A DNA stretch of 64,000 nucleotides from Scleromitrula shiraiana. Taxonomy: Eukaryota; Ascomycota; Leotiomycetes; Helotiales; Sclerotiniaceae. Every line of letters begins with the position of its first letter. The stretch's first letter is position 1. This document shows, one piece after another, positions 9,265 to 20,199 of the stretch. A program made the position numbers and the translations under genes. A model generated the notes under the pieces. That model saw nothing but the letters and a program-made list of their open reading frames with translations, was not told the origin of the DNA and did not search any database. The DNA is taken from positions 310,001 through 374,000 of the forward strand of contig JABELC010000002.1 of assembly GCA_028455995.1 (NCBI GenBank), read 5' to 3'.

Positions 9265-11754
9265 TCAAACTCTCCTCATCCTCGGACCAGCAGGTAAAAC
9301 ACCACCCCTCGGTCCACTCGGCAATCCAACACCAGCTCTCGGTCCACTTGGTAATCCACCTCCTCTAGGTCCTCCCGGCAAACCGCCTTTGATCGATGGT
9401 CGCGGTCTAACAGTATCCTGTCTCATAGGTTGCGCCACCTCAGCTACTTTTGGTTTTGGTAGAGGGAGTCCCGCCTTCTGTGCTGCCATGCCCGCAAATG
9501 CTAATCTGATTTTCTCCTCCGCTTTCCGCATTTCCTCTTCTTTGGTCAGAGGTCTATCTTCGTCGTCTTCTTCGTACCCTTGTTGTTGCTGCTGTTGCTG
9601 TTGTTGTTGTTGCTGCATACGCATGGCATTATCCCTTTCCATTCTCTCCATTCTTTCCATTTCTTGTTGAGCAGCTAATCGTTGTTCTGTGGCAATTCGT
9701 TCTTGTTCCTCTTGATATCTCATTTCTTCCAGTTCTCTTTCCTCTGCCATTCGCATTTGCTCTTCTCTAGCTTTTCTTGCTTCCTCCTCGAGACGATACT
9801 CCTCTTCAGCCCTCCTCTCCTCTTCTTCAAGACGGGCTTCTTCTTCAGCTTTCCTTCTTTGCTTCTCGAGGCGATATTCTTCTCGTCTTCTTTCCTCTTC
9901 CTCAAGACGTGCTTCCTCCTCTCTCTCTAACCGTAGTTGTTCTTTTTTTTGTTTGGCCTCCCTTTCTCTCCTCTCATCGCGAATTCTTGCTTGTTCTGCA
10001 TATCTCTCTTCCTCATCCCTTCGTTGTTGCTCTTCAAACTCCTCTTCCTCCAGGCGTTCTTGCTCAGCCAGACGTTCTTCTTCAGCTAGTCTCTCCTCTT
10101 CCTCCAGGCGTTCTTGCTCAGCCAGACGTTCTTCTTCAGCTAGTCTCTCTTCTTCCTCCAATCTCTTCTCTTCGACTAACCTTCTTTCTTCCTCTAAAAC
10201 TCTTTCTTTCTCATATCGTCTGTTGGCCTCCTGAGCCAACCGTTCCTCCTCTTCTAGTCTCTCTTCTTCAATCAACCTTTCTTCCTCGGCAAGTCTTTCT
10301 TCTTCCTCATATCTCCTGGCAGCTTCTTCTTCCTGTTCTCGCTCAAAGGCTCTAATTTGCGCCGTTAGTCTCTCTGCCTCCTCTCTAGCCTCCCTCTCTT
10401 CCCTTTCTATCTTCTCTCTTTTGATACGCGCCTGTCTCTCTATTTCCTGTTGCTCTTTTCTCCTACGTTCTTCTTCAATTTCTCTCTCTATGCGCCTCCT
10501 TTCTTGCTCCTCGTAAAACAGCTTCATCTCTTGGGCTTCTTTAGCGATCCTTTCATCTTCTTCCCCCATCCTTCTGACAGAGTCAATTATACTGGTCCTT
10601 TGGTCCTCCATCTTCTCCTTTTCGATGCGAATTCGTTCTGCTTGCTTTTCATATTCTACAAGCTTTCGCTCAGACTCGGCCTCGGTAGCTTGTTCAACCA
10701 CCTGCACAAACTTGGGCGCAATTGCCAACCTAGCTATATCTTGAAATGAACGTTTGCGCCTTGGCTGTGGTGGAGGTAAAAGAGGGCTAAGTAGAGGTTT
10801 GGGTGTGTTGACAACAGGTGTCAGCTTATCCGTCGTACTTGCTTCTGGCGCAACTAATATTTCTTGCGGAATTACTTCCTTGGCTTTCATGACAGGTGGG
10901 TCCTTTGAAACAGGCGTAACTTGAGGAGGAGTGGTCTCTTTCGCCGAAAATAGTCCAGCCATTATATCATCCAGTGCAGAAATTGAAGCTTTTGCCTTGC
11001 GTTGATTCACTGATTTCTCTGCGACTGGTTTCTCCGTCGCCTTTTCCTTCTCGATTACTACCGGGGTCGACGGACCGAAATCTCCAAGACCAGCCATGAT
11101 ATCATCTAGTGCCGAAATTGAAGCCTTTGATTTGCCCCTAGTTTGCGATCGTTTTAACATACCATCGGGCTTTTTGAGAGCTGATGGGGCTATCGCGGCA
11201 GGTGTTTCGATATTCAAAGGTTTAACAATTTCATTCAAGGGCTCCTTTGGCAAATCCGGAGTACTTGGCTGTGATTTCAGAGGAGATTTCACTGTTGTCG
11301 TGGCCGCTTTTGCTCTATCCGCCATGATTTTCTCAATCTTGCTCATCTCAACTGGAATACTTTTCGGAGTTACCACAGGCGCGATGTCGGTTTTGGGTTC
11401 TTCGACAATAATATCGTCAACATTCTCCTTTTTCGCCGTCCCATATCCAAACATTTTTGCCATCCTAGCCCCTCTACTATTTGATCTCAGGACTGGCTTC
11501 CCAGCGCCAACTGAAGGAACTCCTATTCCTACGTTGCCAACACTTCCCAATTTATCGTTAAGGCGTTTTTTCACATCTTCACTTGGGCTTGCCGTAGGAC
11601 TATCTCCATCGATGTTGACAGGTTCTATGGTCTTGATATCTGTTGTATTGAGAGGAACTATGGGAATAATAGCAGGCTGTTTCTCTATCTCTGTGACTGT
11701 GGTTTCAGGTGCCTTTTTCACATATGAAGAAAAATATGCTCCCCAAGTCGCCAT
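9265..11754 (-). CDS. Large Glu/Arg coiled-coil protein with polyGln and GLPSGPR tail
   Basis: 829 residues in one exon, starting MATWGAYFSSYVKKAP. Residues about 1-330 are Pro/Val/Lys-rich and disordered, and contain the duplicated motif KASISALDDIMAGL (about 210 and 255), a likely short linear interaction motif. Residues about 335-740 form a very long single charged helix (EERLAEEERLEEEE-type repeats), including two nearly identical neighbouring 18-residue units encoded at about 10041-10150. A polyGln run of 12 follows (9576-9613 region), then a helix and a C-terminus with three GLPSGPR-like repeats ending in MRRV. No enzyme motif. Cytoskeletal, endocytic or nuclear scaffold roles are all possible; I cannot name the family. 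Confidence 0.8.
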   Translation of the reverse strand: MATWGAYFSSYVKKAPETTVTEIEKQPAIIPIVPLNTTDIKTIEPVNIDGDSPTASPSEDVKKRLNDKLGSVGNVGIGVPSVGAGKPVLRSNSRGARMAKMFGYGTAKKENVDDIIVEEPKTDIAPVVTPKSIPVEMSKIEKIMADRAKAATTTVKSPLKSQPSTPDLPKEPLNEIVKPLNIETPAAIAPSALKKPDGMLKRSQTRGKSKASISALDDIMAGLGDFGPSTPVVIEKEKATEKPVAEKSVNQRKAKASISALDDIMAGLFSAKETTPPQVTPVSKDPPVMKAKEVIPQEILVAPEASTTDKLTPVVNTPKPLLSPLLPPPQPRRKRSFQDIARLAIAPKFVQVVEQATEAESERKLVEYEKQAERIRIEKEKMEDQRTSIIDSVRRMGEEDERIAKEAQEMKLFYEEQERRRIEREIEEERRRKEQQEIERQARIKREKIEREEREAREEAERLTAQIRAFEREQEEEAARRYEEEERLAEEERLIEEERLEEEERLAQEANRRYEKERVLEEERRLVEEKRLEEEERLAEEERLAEQERLEEEERLAEEERLAEQERLEEEEFEEQQRRDEEERYAEQARIRDERREREAKQKKEQLRLEREEEARLEEEERRREEYRLEKQRRKAEEEARLEEEERRAEEEYRLEEEARKAREEQMRMAEERELEEMRYQEEQERIATEQRLAAQQEMERMERMERDNAMRMQQQQQQQQQQQQGYEEDDEDRPLTKEEEMRKAEEKIRLAFAGMAAQKAGLPLPKPKVAEVAQPMRQDTVRPRPSIKGGLPGGPRGGGLPSGPRAGVGLPSGPRGGVLPAGPRMRRV
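9576..9616. repeat. CAG/CAA-type polyGln tract in coding sequence
   Basis: A run of TTG/CTG units on the plus strand encodes about 12 glutamines in the minus-strand coiled-coil protein. It is a length-variable site by its nature. Confidence 0.8.
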
Positions 11755-12859
11755 GATCGACTTATGTTCTCACTCTACGATCGTTGCTATAAACTTGTCA
11801 GCTTGAGTGGCGGTTTTTTCTACCTATTCGATTCATTATACAGCGCATACCTTCTTCTACCCCACTCAGTCTAATAATTTAAGTAATTATCACCAGATCA
11901 ATTTGATGATGTTATGATTTTTGTATTTCACCGGTTTCCAGCACCTAAGAAATAAGCTTAAGAAGTAACAACCCTGATCGAGAAGAAAATGTTCTTAGCA
12001 GAGCTCTGGGGAAGGAAGCCTTTAACATATTTTTTGTTTGTGAGGTAAGATCGATCTGATATATCTCCCAAGCACTCTGTTACTCTGATGATACATGGAA
12101 GGTTTTGAAACTTGAGGGCTGGGACGTAAAAGAACGCCCAGCACGTGATTTGGCGGGGAATCGCAGTCCATGCGGCAACCATTGAGTGAGTTTGTTTCCT
12201 CGATTGTGGAAGAAATGAGGCAATTATTCATTGTTTGGGAGTCTTTAGTTTGGTTCTTCTCAATTAATGTATGACAATTGCCGGTTGAACTGATATCTCA
12301 GCTTCAATACCGAAGCGTCTAGATTCCGCGGCATTTGGGGGGTGTGGATGTTAACGAATTTGTATCGCTTATCTTGATTTCTAGACAATCGCAAAGTTTT
12401 TTCTAACATCAATCAATCAATGCCGTTATTTCCACTATACAAAAAGTAAATAGTAAATATATACATTCGAATATGGTGCATAAATTAATACATCTTATAC
12501 ACACCCCAAATATTATCCATCGGCTTTATCCCGAGGTAAAGTAATCTCAATGCATAGTAGCTGTCAAACCAGCTGAATTACGAAGTGATACTTAGGCACC
12601 ACACTTCCGAAACTTCAACTTATAGGCTTCTAGAATGAAAATAAAACAATCTAAATCATTTAGAAACAGATTCCGCACTCAGGTATATTGAAGAATCTCT
12701 TCCGGACTATGATCACTGTCAGCAAGCCATGATCATGGAAACCGGTGCATCATTACTAAAGGGTGTCATGATTTTTAACTATTTATATGGAGCCCTCTTT
12801 TCATACGAGTTTATTTAGTGAATATATATGACCATTGTTTAAGAACATATTGGAATTAA
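11755..12859. other. Intergenic between divergent-side promoter and hydrolase end
   Basis: About 1.1 kb. The part next to 11755 is the promoter side of the coiled-coil gene; the part near 12860 is the 3' flank of the hydrolase. The short minus-strand frames at 11958-12231 look random. Nothing else recognised. Confidence 0.4.
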
Positions 12860-14351
12860 TCATGCCATCACACTCTCCATCCACGGATACACTGCTGAGT
12901 TGGCCATAGGATAACCCATATGCAGTGCATTAGGGAAAAAGCTAATCGTGTTAGTGTAGAAGCTATGGTGTAAAACATATTTCAAACTTACCGGGCTTCT
13001 TTTGGCGTTCCATACTCAAAGAGTAGTTGTGAGTCTTCGATTGGCATCAGTCCATCAAGGGTTCCCTATTCATTCTCTGTCAGCAATTACATCCACTCCA
13101 AAGACCAGAAACTCCGCACATTGATAAGTAGAAGTCTTGTCGAAGGCTTTTCAATAACTCCAGTCTCTAGCAGAGAAAACTTCTTTTGGACATTGTTCCT
13201 GAACTCCTCAATGGAACTATATCCATGCTTTAATGCCATTGCTGGGCCAAGCCTGAAACAGTTAGCAGAAACTCAACTTCTCGTAAGGATAAGAATCTTA
13301 CTGGAAGGGATATTCATGTCCTTCTGCTTTCTCGAGCCAGTCCTTGCCAAAGAAATAGTGGACTCCAGCGCCTTGTGCTACGACACCCCTCAATCTATCT
13401 TTATGCGTGTGAGCCATTCTCACAGCATAATATCCACCAGCACTCAAGCCCCATACCATCACATGCTTCATGTCAAATGTTCCTTCCTTCTCCATCCAAT
13501 CCAATACACTTGTCCATAATCTGTCGGGAGCAGATGGGTCACTTGGATCAGCAGGGCAATCAGCTGTTCCTGGAATTTCCGCAATCACGGATCCCCATCC
13601 ACGAGCAAGAAACTCATCACTTCGAACTGTATTATCTGGACGATATCCATCAAGCCCAGTGAGAAGGAGTACTGCAGGAACTTTCTTGCCGCTGTGGCCT
13701 GATGGATATCGCACGTATAGTGGAATCTCATCGCGGTCTTCGCCCTGCTTCGCTAGGTGAGGAATCTTGACCTCTTTAAACGGACAGTCCCACTTTGTGG
13801 CAGCTTTCATATAAACCTCCTTCTGCGCCTCCCAAGCTTTCCATTTACTTTGAGAACTGATCTCTGGGAAACTGCCGATGTAGGGGAATCGAGCAATTCG
13901 GTATACACAGGCTGCACGAAGATAAAGCTCGGATGCTAGAGTTTGATTGTTAGACGCGGTAGCTTCATCACCTTGTTTGGTGAGCTTCTCCGCGATTGGG
14001 GAGAATGCTTCAGTGTATGCATCACCGTAGCCGTCGTTTATATTATTCTAGAGACTCTCAGTAACAGCACGTGAAACGCATAAGATGCTAACTTTACCGC
14101 AATCAAATGCTCAAATATAGGCTCGAAGTCTTCATACTTTCCATCATGGAACGGATATACACTTATTGTACACTATCAATTGAGTGTTAGTGATAGAAGT
14201 CTCCCTCGAAAGCTGGGTGTGAACTGACTGGAAACTTCCATTTAGTTTCCCATAACGCTTTAACCCCTTCGTGGTGTGGAAATTTAGCTTCAAATCTATC
14301 CCCCAATGTCCACGTTCTTCCATTTCCAAGTTCTGTCGTTTTAGAAGACAT
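12860..14351 (-). CDS. ygh1: Ayg1/YGH1-type melanin-pathway alpha/beta hydrolase
   Basis: Six exons on the minus strand: 14229-14351, 14098-14172, 13302-14047, 13120-13252, 12992-13065, 12860-12941; 410 residues, near the usual length of Ayg1. The family shortens polyketide precursors by hydrolytic chain cleavage in DHN-melanin synthesis (heptaketide to pentaketide in Aspergillus). Visible markers: the N-terminal W..KW.F and SVYPFHDG, TGLDGYRPDN, AEIPGTADCPADP, nucleophile elbow GLSAGGYY (Ser about 268), Asp about 363 in NGTLDG, and His about 391 in LHMGYP, a complete triad. The helical lid contains DRLWTSVLDW. One donor (GTGCGG, after 13120) is weak but the protein join LLLIN/GTLDG fits the family exactly. 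No polyketide synthase or reductase gene lies in the window. It could be a paralogue of the melanin enzyme acting on another polyketide. Confidence 0.88.
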
Positions 14352-16417
14352 ATTGTGGGCGTGATATCTTTGACGGTGTTGATCGACTTCGTCTATTTAG
14401 GAATTATGAATCGGTACTGGAATAGAAACATCACTTGATGTTATATTTAAAATGTCACTAGTGAAGTTGTGAAACCCATCAAGTCCTGGGTTGAATATAG
14501 ATCCTTGCGAGAATGATCGATGTATGCATGGTATTGATGTATATTGTCCGTGGGGAAGTCCGAGAACTTTTAGAGTGTAATTTACTTCTCCCCTCTCCCA
14601 TTAAAACCCTCGGACTCCCAGTTCTAATCACGATTGTACTCTGGAAAACTAAACACTTGTTTATATTCTCGATGCCGCGCATAATCTTTGAAATGCTCCC
14701 CGTGAATTAGGTATTCTTGACTTTCTTTACCTAAGGGCATACCTCTTCACCTTGCAGATGATCGATACGAAAAGTCCGAGACACGCGATATGTACTATCC
14801 ACGCGTTTTGAACATTCTATCACTAGAATTGTATAATATATGTGGTACCGCATATACTTAGATGATCAGATCGTTTTCCAATTGCGACTACTAAAAATTT
14901 AGGGGTTTGGATGAGTCTTTGTGAAGTTGGTGAAGTTCGACCACTTTGACACAAATCACGACTCCACGTGATACAACCAAAAGCGAGTTTCGGATTTAGT
15001 ATCCAAATTTGAGCATTGCCAGATTGCATGTCAAGTCCGTGGAATGTAACCTAGCCGTTGGCTCAAAGACAGCGTACGACAAGTGAGGTTGTAGTTGTAG
15101 GTCATTCATATATTTTTGGAAAGTCAAAATATCAAACCGCAAATGATCCTCCCATGATATCAATCGAATGAAATTTGCAAGCGATAAAAATGCAGTTCTT
15201 AACAAAATATCGATACTATCTTGCCTTGATCATTGTTGCTCTGTAGTGTGCGGATGATGGAGAATTCTTCGATCGCCGTATGTCATTCCATCGCGAAATG
15301 TTAATGATGCTACAAGATTTGGAATCTGAATATCCCTAATGTAAGTCTGACTGCGTTGGCCATTCTATGCCATTCCTGACATTATAATAACCACTAGACA
15401 AACTCAGGTTTTGGGTGTGCATGTGAGAAGTCATTGGAGCTCAATACTTAATCATAAATCCTTTTCTTCTGAGCTTTCCCACGTAAGCCGATGGGTAGAA
15501 ATTCGAACCTCACTTTCGTTTCAGAAGAAAAATCAAAAATGTGAACTTCTCTCAGTCAGCGTTGAGATATGAATCATGCGTTTCCGTCTTGATTTTGCTT
15601 GAGGCGCGACTATTCTTTAGTTGAGCGTATTGCATTGGTCGTTATTCCTGCTGCTTGTATTTATGGATGCCGCGTCTATCTTGGAAGCGAGATTTTAATT
15701 CCATCATCTGGTCGACCTTCTTAATGGGATGGATAGTATTAAGACCGTTACGTTGGAAGATTATTTTTCTTTCTGAAGAAATCAAATGTTAGCGAGGGGG
15801 CTATGTTCCTGAACATATATTTGAGCAGAAGCGTAGGTGTCCATTCATTATATATTGTCTCCATGACAAACCTCGAGATTGTGAAGAGCGGGTGCTTGAC
15901 TTAGTATCAAATGACCGTTTTGAGTCTTCATAGTTCATTATTTATTATCAAACTTATATAGAAACCAACGAGTCACGAATGTTAGCATAGATCTGTACAA
16001 GATCTTCTCTGCCAATATTTATGAATGGGCTACGTTAATTGGCTTCGGTAAATATCTGGATCTATTGTAGTCTATTAGATTAATAAACAAATATAGCCTA
16101 GTGACGAGAGAGGTTGGTTTAACAATAACTATTGTGGCCGAATGCTACTTTCACTGGGGCCGGGATACCCTTTCAGCATTCATCGATTGATTAAAGAAGA
16201 TGAAATGTATCCTGATACCAGAAGACAGTATAAAATTAATTCGAGACTCTCCCCAAAGCCGATTGGAAAGTGCCTTGATTATGTAAATACTTTCGCGTGG
16301 CTGTGTGTAACAATGTGTTTGCTTTTCCTAGCTCCTTATCTCTGTTTGCTCTGGATTGATAGTAATGTCATTCACGTTTAACTGAGAATATTCTTTGAGA
16401 TTTTTTCATTTAGAGAT
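14352..16417. other. Long intergenic stretch without a supported gene
   Basis: About 2.07 kb between the promoter of the hydrolase gene and the C2H2 gene. I tested the short frames at 14513-14710, 14823-15205 and 16142-16381; none has family resemblance or credible splicing. It should contain two promoters. No repeat found. Confidence 0.4.
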
Positions 16418-17767
16418 ATGTCTCAAAGTATTTCAGGACAGCCTTCAGAACTCGAGGGAATTAACGGAGATAGGAGAGCAGGAACAGAACCGGAAGACTC
16501 AAAACCCGAGGGGGCTCCCAATATCAATGTAGACTTACGGACAGAGGACGCATCCCGCAAGGCTATATTGGTAAGTACTTTCTCAATACAAATTCTCGAC
16601 GGCAAATTTGAATTTGCACATAAGCCGAAATTTGCTGAGTTTGAATAATACATCAACTGATCCTTCTAGAACCTGCAAGCACGACACAAAACTATCGAGA
16701 AAAACTTTCCAGATGATAAGCCATATTTGTATAAGTCTGCTGACGGCAAGCTGATGCTTTTGTGTCAAGAGTGCGAAATAGAATTAGCGGGTAATGGCAA
16801 CGAAGTTAACCACTCGAAAGGGGCTCCTCATGCATATAACGTTGAGCGACGCCTCAAACGAATGGGAATCAATCCTACTATTACAGATTGGGTTGAGTCT
16901 AGAAACAAGAACTTGGAGTGGAGGCAAAAGACTAAACCATCTTGTTTCAAACCAGGAGATGGTTTCGCTCAAACTGAAAATACAAGTAGCAAACCCTCAA
17001 CTATCACGACATCCATCAAACCCATTTTAGGGGACGGCAATCCTACGGCGGTAGCCCAAAGTCTTCCAGAGCGCGATAGTCTCCCTCGCCAGCTCGGAAA
17101 CCTTGGAAACGAGACGTCAGATGTTAGATGCCAGGGGAGAGAAACAACCCGCGAATCTGAAGATACAACTTCGGTTGAGCATTCCTTGTATGAAGATTCG
17201 GGTAGCGAATATGAAATCACCACGCCAAAACGACAAAGAAAGAGAAGAGGAGGTTCAACGGCTAAACTTCGTTATGGCACCTCAAAGGATTGCAGCAAGA
17301 AACTCGCAAGTAAAGACCACGAGTTCGATGACCTACAATCATCTGGCGAGACGATAGGTACAAGATTGAACAATGTTCTAGAGAAGGATTCGAAAGATTT
17401 TCCACAGAGGCATGAAGAAGTCGGAAGGAATACACAGACGCACAATCTCATAGAGCAACAGAATACCATTAATGACGGATACTCAAAGCTTGACCAACCT
17501 ACCAACTCAGAAGATCGTATGAAGGAACTCGAGCGATCGTCTATTCGAGCTAACGATGAATTAGAAGAGAATAAGGAGATATTGATTGGAATGGGACACG
17601 AATTAGACGAAGTTCGAGGCTGGAAGTTTCAGATTGACGATCTGGTCAAATCTAATCGAGCGTTTGTGGCACGAATGATGGCTTTGGAAGAGAAGAATGA
17701 GGGCCAGGTTTCCGAGATACTCCGCTTGAATAATGAGGTTATGAGTTTGAAACGGAAGAGAGAGTAG
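16418..17767 (+). CDS. C2H2-like finger plus coiled-coil protein
   Basis: Two exons, 16418-16570 and 16670-17767, joined by a GTAAGT...CTTCTAG intron; 416 residues. Exon 1 encodes an acidic, disordered N-terminus. Near residues 80-105 there is LCQECEIEL..., with Cys-x2-Cys-x12-His-x5-His, the spacing of a classical C2H2 finger though the hydrophobic core residues are atypical. The middle is polar, with a basic patch KRQRKRRGG (about residue 230) that could be a nuclear signal. Residues about 310-416 form a heptad-like coiled coil (MKELERSSIRANDELEE and onward). Likely nuclear. The exact family is not recognised. Confidence 0.72.
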
Positions 17768-18055
17768 ATGCATTCTACTAGGACATACTGGAATTACCAA
17801 AAGCGATGCGCATTGGGTTCTGGGTATCTCTAATAGGGTAACAAGGTCTGTACTTTGTGATTTGAACTTTGCTTGGCAACCTTTAAGGTGCCATTTACTG
17901 AGGTATAATTGTAACGTTGTGTGCATTCATATCGACCTGAGCTGAGAATTGTTCAATATGCAATCGAGCTAGAATATAATTGCAATTGTTTAATTGCTTT
18001 CTCAACATTTCAGTAGTTATTGGAAACATGAAGCTGTGATATTCTTTAGTAGGAT

Positions 18056-19047
18056 CTATACTTTACCCTCATAATCTCTCTTCCAAATCGTATCCCAGAT
18101 ATCCTTATCCACCGCAAACTCTCTCACATAATCGCTCTCCAATTCGTGTGTCCTTCTTCCAAGCAACACCAAGCTATGCAATGGGCCTCCCAACAACTCA
18201 TCTGCATCACAAAGTTGCTTCAACGTTCCACTTACAAACTTCTCATCTCTACCACCTACACGCGCAGCACCCACACACAAACTCTCCTCCTCATAACATC
18301 CACCCTCTCCTTCCGCACCTTTGATTTCCTCAATCTCTAACATCTGAGTTGCGCATTGCCCCACAGTCATATATCTCGGTGGTTCATATATCTTTCTACC
18401 CCTTGCCATGTTTTCCAGACTCTGCTCCTTGACCTTGATATCAAGCAATACCAATGTATGTAAGCCGATATTCCTGTTCTCGCGTATGCGATCGTAGAAT
18501 GAGGCAGGCTTCCATGTGTCGGTGAAGAAAACCATGGAAACGGTTTGACCAAAATTGTAAAGTTGGAGGCCGGTTCCACCAATTGCGGACATAATAGAGG
18601 CGTTTGGAATAGTGGAGATTTTAATTCCAAGGGAGCGAGCTCGTAAGACCAGATCAGTATGGGTTGTTGCTCTGCTTAGAGGTCAATATACAATCCTAGA
18701 AACAAACACTATATGAAATTTGGAAAACGAACCCAAATGGATCTCCCACAACTAAAAATGCTACATCCACGTTCTGCGCATCGTCTAGAATGTCATCACT
18801 GGCACTCTCTACCATCTCTCTATCTGCGATGATAACTTCTCGCCCATAGTATGCTTCCTATGTCTACCATCAGTCAGCGCTTTACTTCCAAGGGACCATA
18901 GAGAAAACATACAAGGACGGATTTGTCCACTAGCAAAATGCTGGTATAGGCTTCGAGATATACTCGAGAGCATTTTTTGACAGTCTCAAGACCTTTGACT
19001 GTAATATCTGTCTCATCAGAGAGACCGAGACCAATTAAGTAAAGCAT
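18056..19047 (-). CDS. dph5: Diphthine methyl ester synthase (Dph5)
   Basis: Three exons on the minus strand: 18913-19047, 18733-18857, 18056-18671; 291 residues, the usual Dph5 length. The enzyme is the S-adenosylmethionine-dependent methyltransferase that methylates the modified histidine of elongation factor 2 during diphthamide synthesis in the cytosol. Markers: MLYLIGLGLSDETDIT at the start, SRVYLEAYTSIL, VVGDPFGATTHTDL (spanning the second intron), IPNASIMSAIGGTGLQLYNF, and VLLDIKVKEQSLENMARG. These are hallmark segments of the eukaryotic family. The insertion around residues 215-235 (GAEGEGGCYEEES) is variable. It shares a short divergent promoter with snu23, linking two genes of gene expression. 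Confidence 0.96.
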
Positions 19048-19300
19048 CTTGTGTATTTGGTGTGAGAAATATATCAATCTGTTGTAGCGGGGAAAAGTTT
19101 CTGGGGATATCAGAAATAATTTTTCCCCGCATGTTTGCTCAAAAGACAAACATCATTGAGCCCGAGCTCCAGTAACTTCATCTCAAAAATAATTCCACCA
19201 TAACCACATTCTTTACTACAACACAGCAACAACTATCAAAACTATACATTTCGATCCAAGATCAAGCTACGATATTCGGGCCCGATTTATATTCACAAAT
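19048..19300. promoter_or_regulatory. Shared divergent promoter of dph5 and snu23
   Basis: Only 253 bases separate the two start codons, which face away from each other, so both promoters must lie here. The snu23 side is CA-rich with no stop-start overlap (ACAACACAGCAACAACTATC). No TATA box at a convincing distance for either gene. Confidence 0.6.
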
Positions 19301-20008
19301 ATGTCTTCTCATAAAGGCGCCTACGAAACAGCGGCCTCCGATACCGATTTTCGCAAAAAGTACGATCGCGCCGAATATGCGCAAAAAGCCAAAGAACGCG
19401 AAGCCAAAGAAAAAGAAGAAGGAAGGCTACGATACGAAGCCAAGCTCGCTGGCAAAAAATACTATGCGCCACTCACCGGTGATGAAACCCTCACGCAGGC
19501 ACGCGCAAATCGAATAGATGTTACTGCGAATGTAGGAAAAACAATACTCATGCCCGCCGGGGCAGCGACTGGGAAGCGAGGAAAAGGCGCAGGGTTCTAT
19601 TGTAAGGATTGTGATTTGACGTTCAAAGATAGTTTGCAGTGGGTGGAACATGAGAATAGTATGCAGCATTTGAGGGCGATCGGGCAGACGGGGGAGGTTC
19701 AGAAGGCGGGGGTGGAGGATGTTAGGAGGAGGATTGATGAGATTTGGGAGAGGCTAGAGGAGGAGAAGAAGCAGGAGGTTGTTAGTTTGGGGGAGAGGTT
19801 GGAGGTGAGGAGGGTAGAGGATGAGAGGGAGAGGGAGGAGAGGAGGAGGAAGAGGAGGGAGGCGGTGGAGAGGAAGAAGGAGGAGAAGGAGAAGGAGGTA
19901 GCGGTTAAGAAGGAGTATGGGGAGGATGTGAGGGTTGAGGGGGAACATGATGAGGATGATATGATGGCCAGTATGGGAATCACGGGATTCGGCTCATCGA
20001 AGAAATAA
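19301..20008 (+). CDS. snu23: U4/U6.U5 tri-snRNP zinc-finger protein Snu23 (ZMAT2 type)
   Basis: 235 residues in one exon. Snu23/ZMAT2 is a component of the spliceosomal tri-snRNP and B complex, acting in the nucleus near the 5' splice site. Markers: FRKKYDRAEY near residue 18, the linker ending in NVGKTILMP, then the U1-type C2H2 finger FYCKDCDLTFKDSLQWVEH...MQHL (residues about 105-132), followed by the helix VRRRIDEIWERL. The C-terminus is a charged Arg/Glu/Lys helix ending in MMASMGITGFGSSKK, typical of fungal orthologues. The 3' half uses almost exclusively G-ending, G-rich codons, unlike the 5' half. Confidence 0.93.
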   Translation: MSSHKGAYETAASDTDFRKKYDRAEYAQKAKEREAKEKEEGRLRYEAKLAGKKYYAPLTGDETLTQARANRIDVTANVGKTILMPAGAATGKRGKGAGFYCKDCDLTFKDSLQWVEHENSMQHLRAIGQTGEVQKAGVEDVRRRIDEIWERLEEEKKQEVVSLGERLEVRRVEDEREREERRRKRREAVERKKEEKEKEVAVKKEYGEDVRVEGEHDEDDMMASMGITGFGSSKK

Positions 20009-20199
20009 ATTTGGGGATATGAATATCTGGATTTAGCGACGGAGTTGGGAGTTTCACGTTTTACCACACCAGATTGTGAAAATTGCATTTAGTTAATACA
20101 TACATTATTGATTAATTGGATCCGTGTCCAGGGTATTTTCCATGTCCGTGTCGCCCCGATTGCCTAAACCCCATCCCATAATAAAGTTACAATCACAAT

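Noticed and set aside
9389..10355. Plus-strand frames rich in Ser, Leu and Phe
   Set aside because: They are shadows of the minus-strand Glu/Arg coiled-coil gene.
16142..16381. 79-residue frame with a membrane-like stretch before the C2H2 gene
   Set aside because: No family match, and it sits in the promoter of the next gene; a chance frame is more likely.
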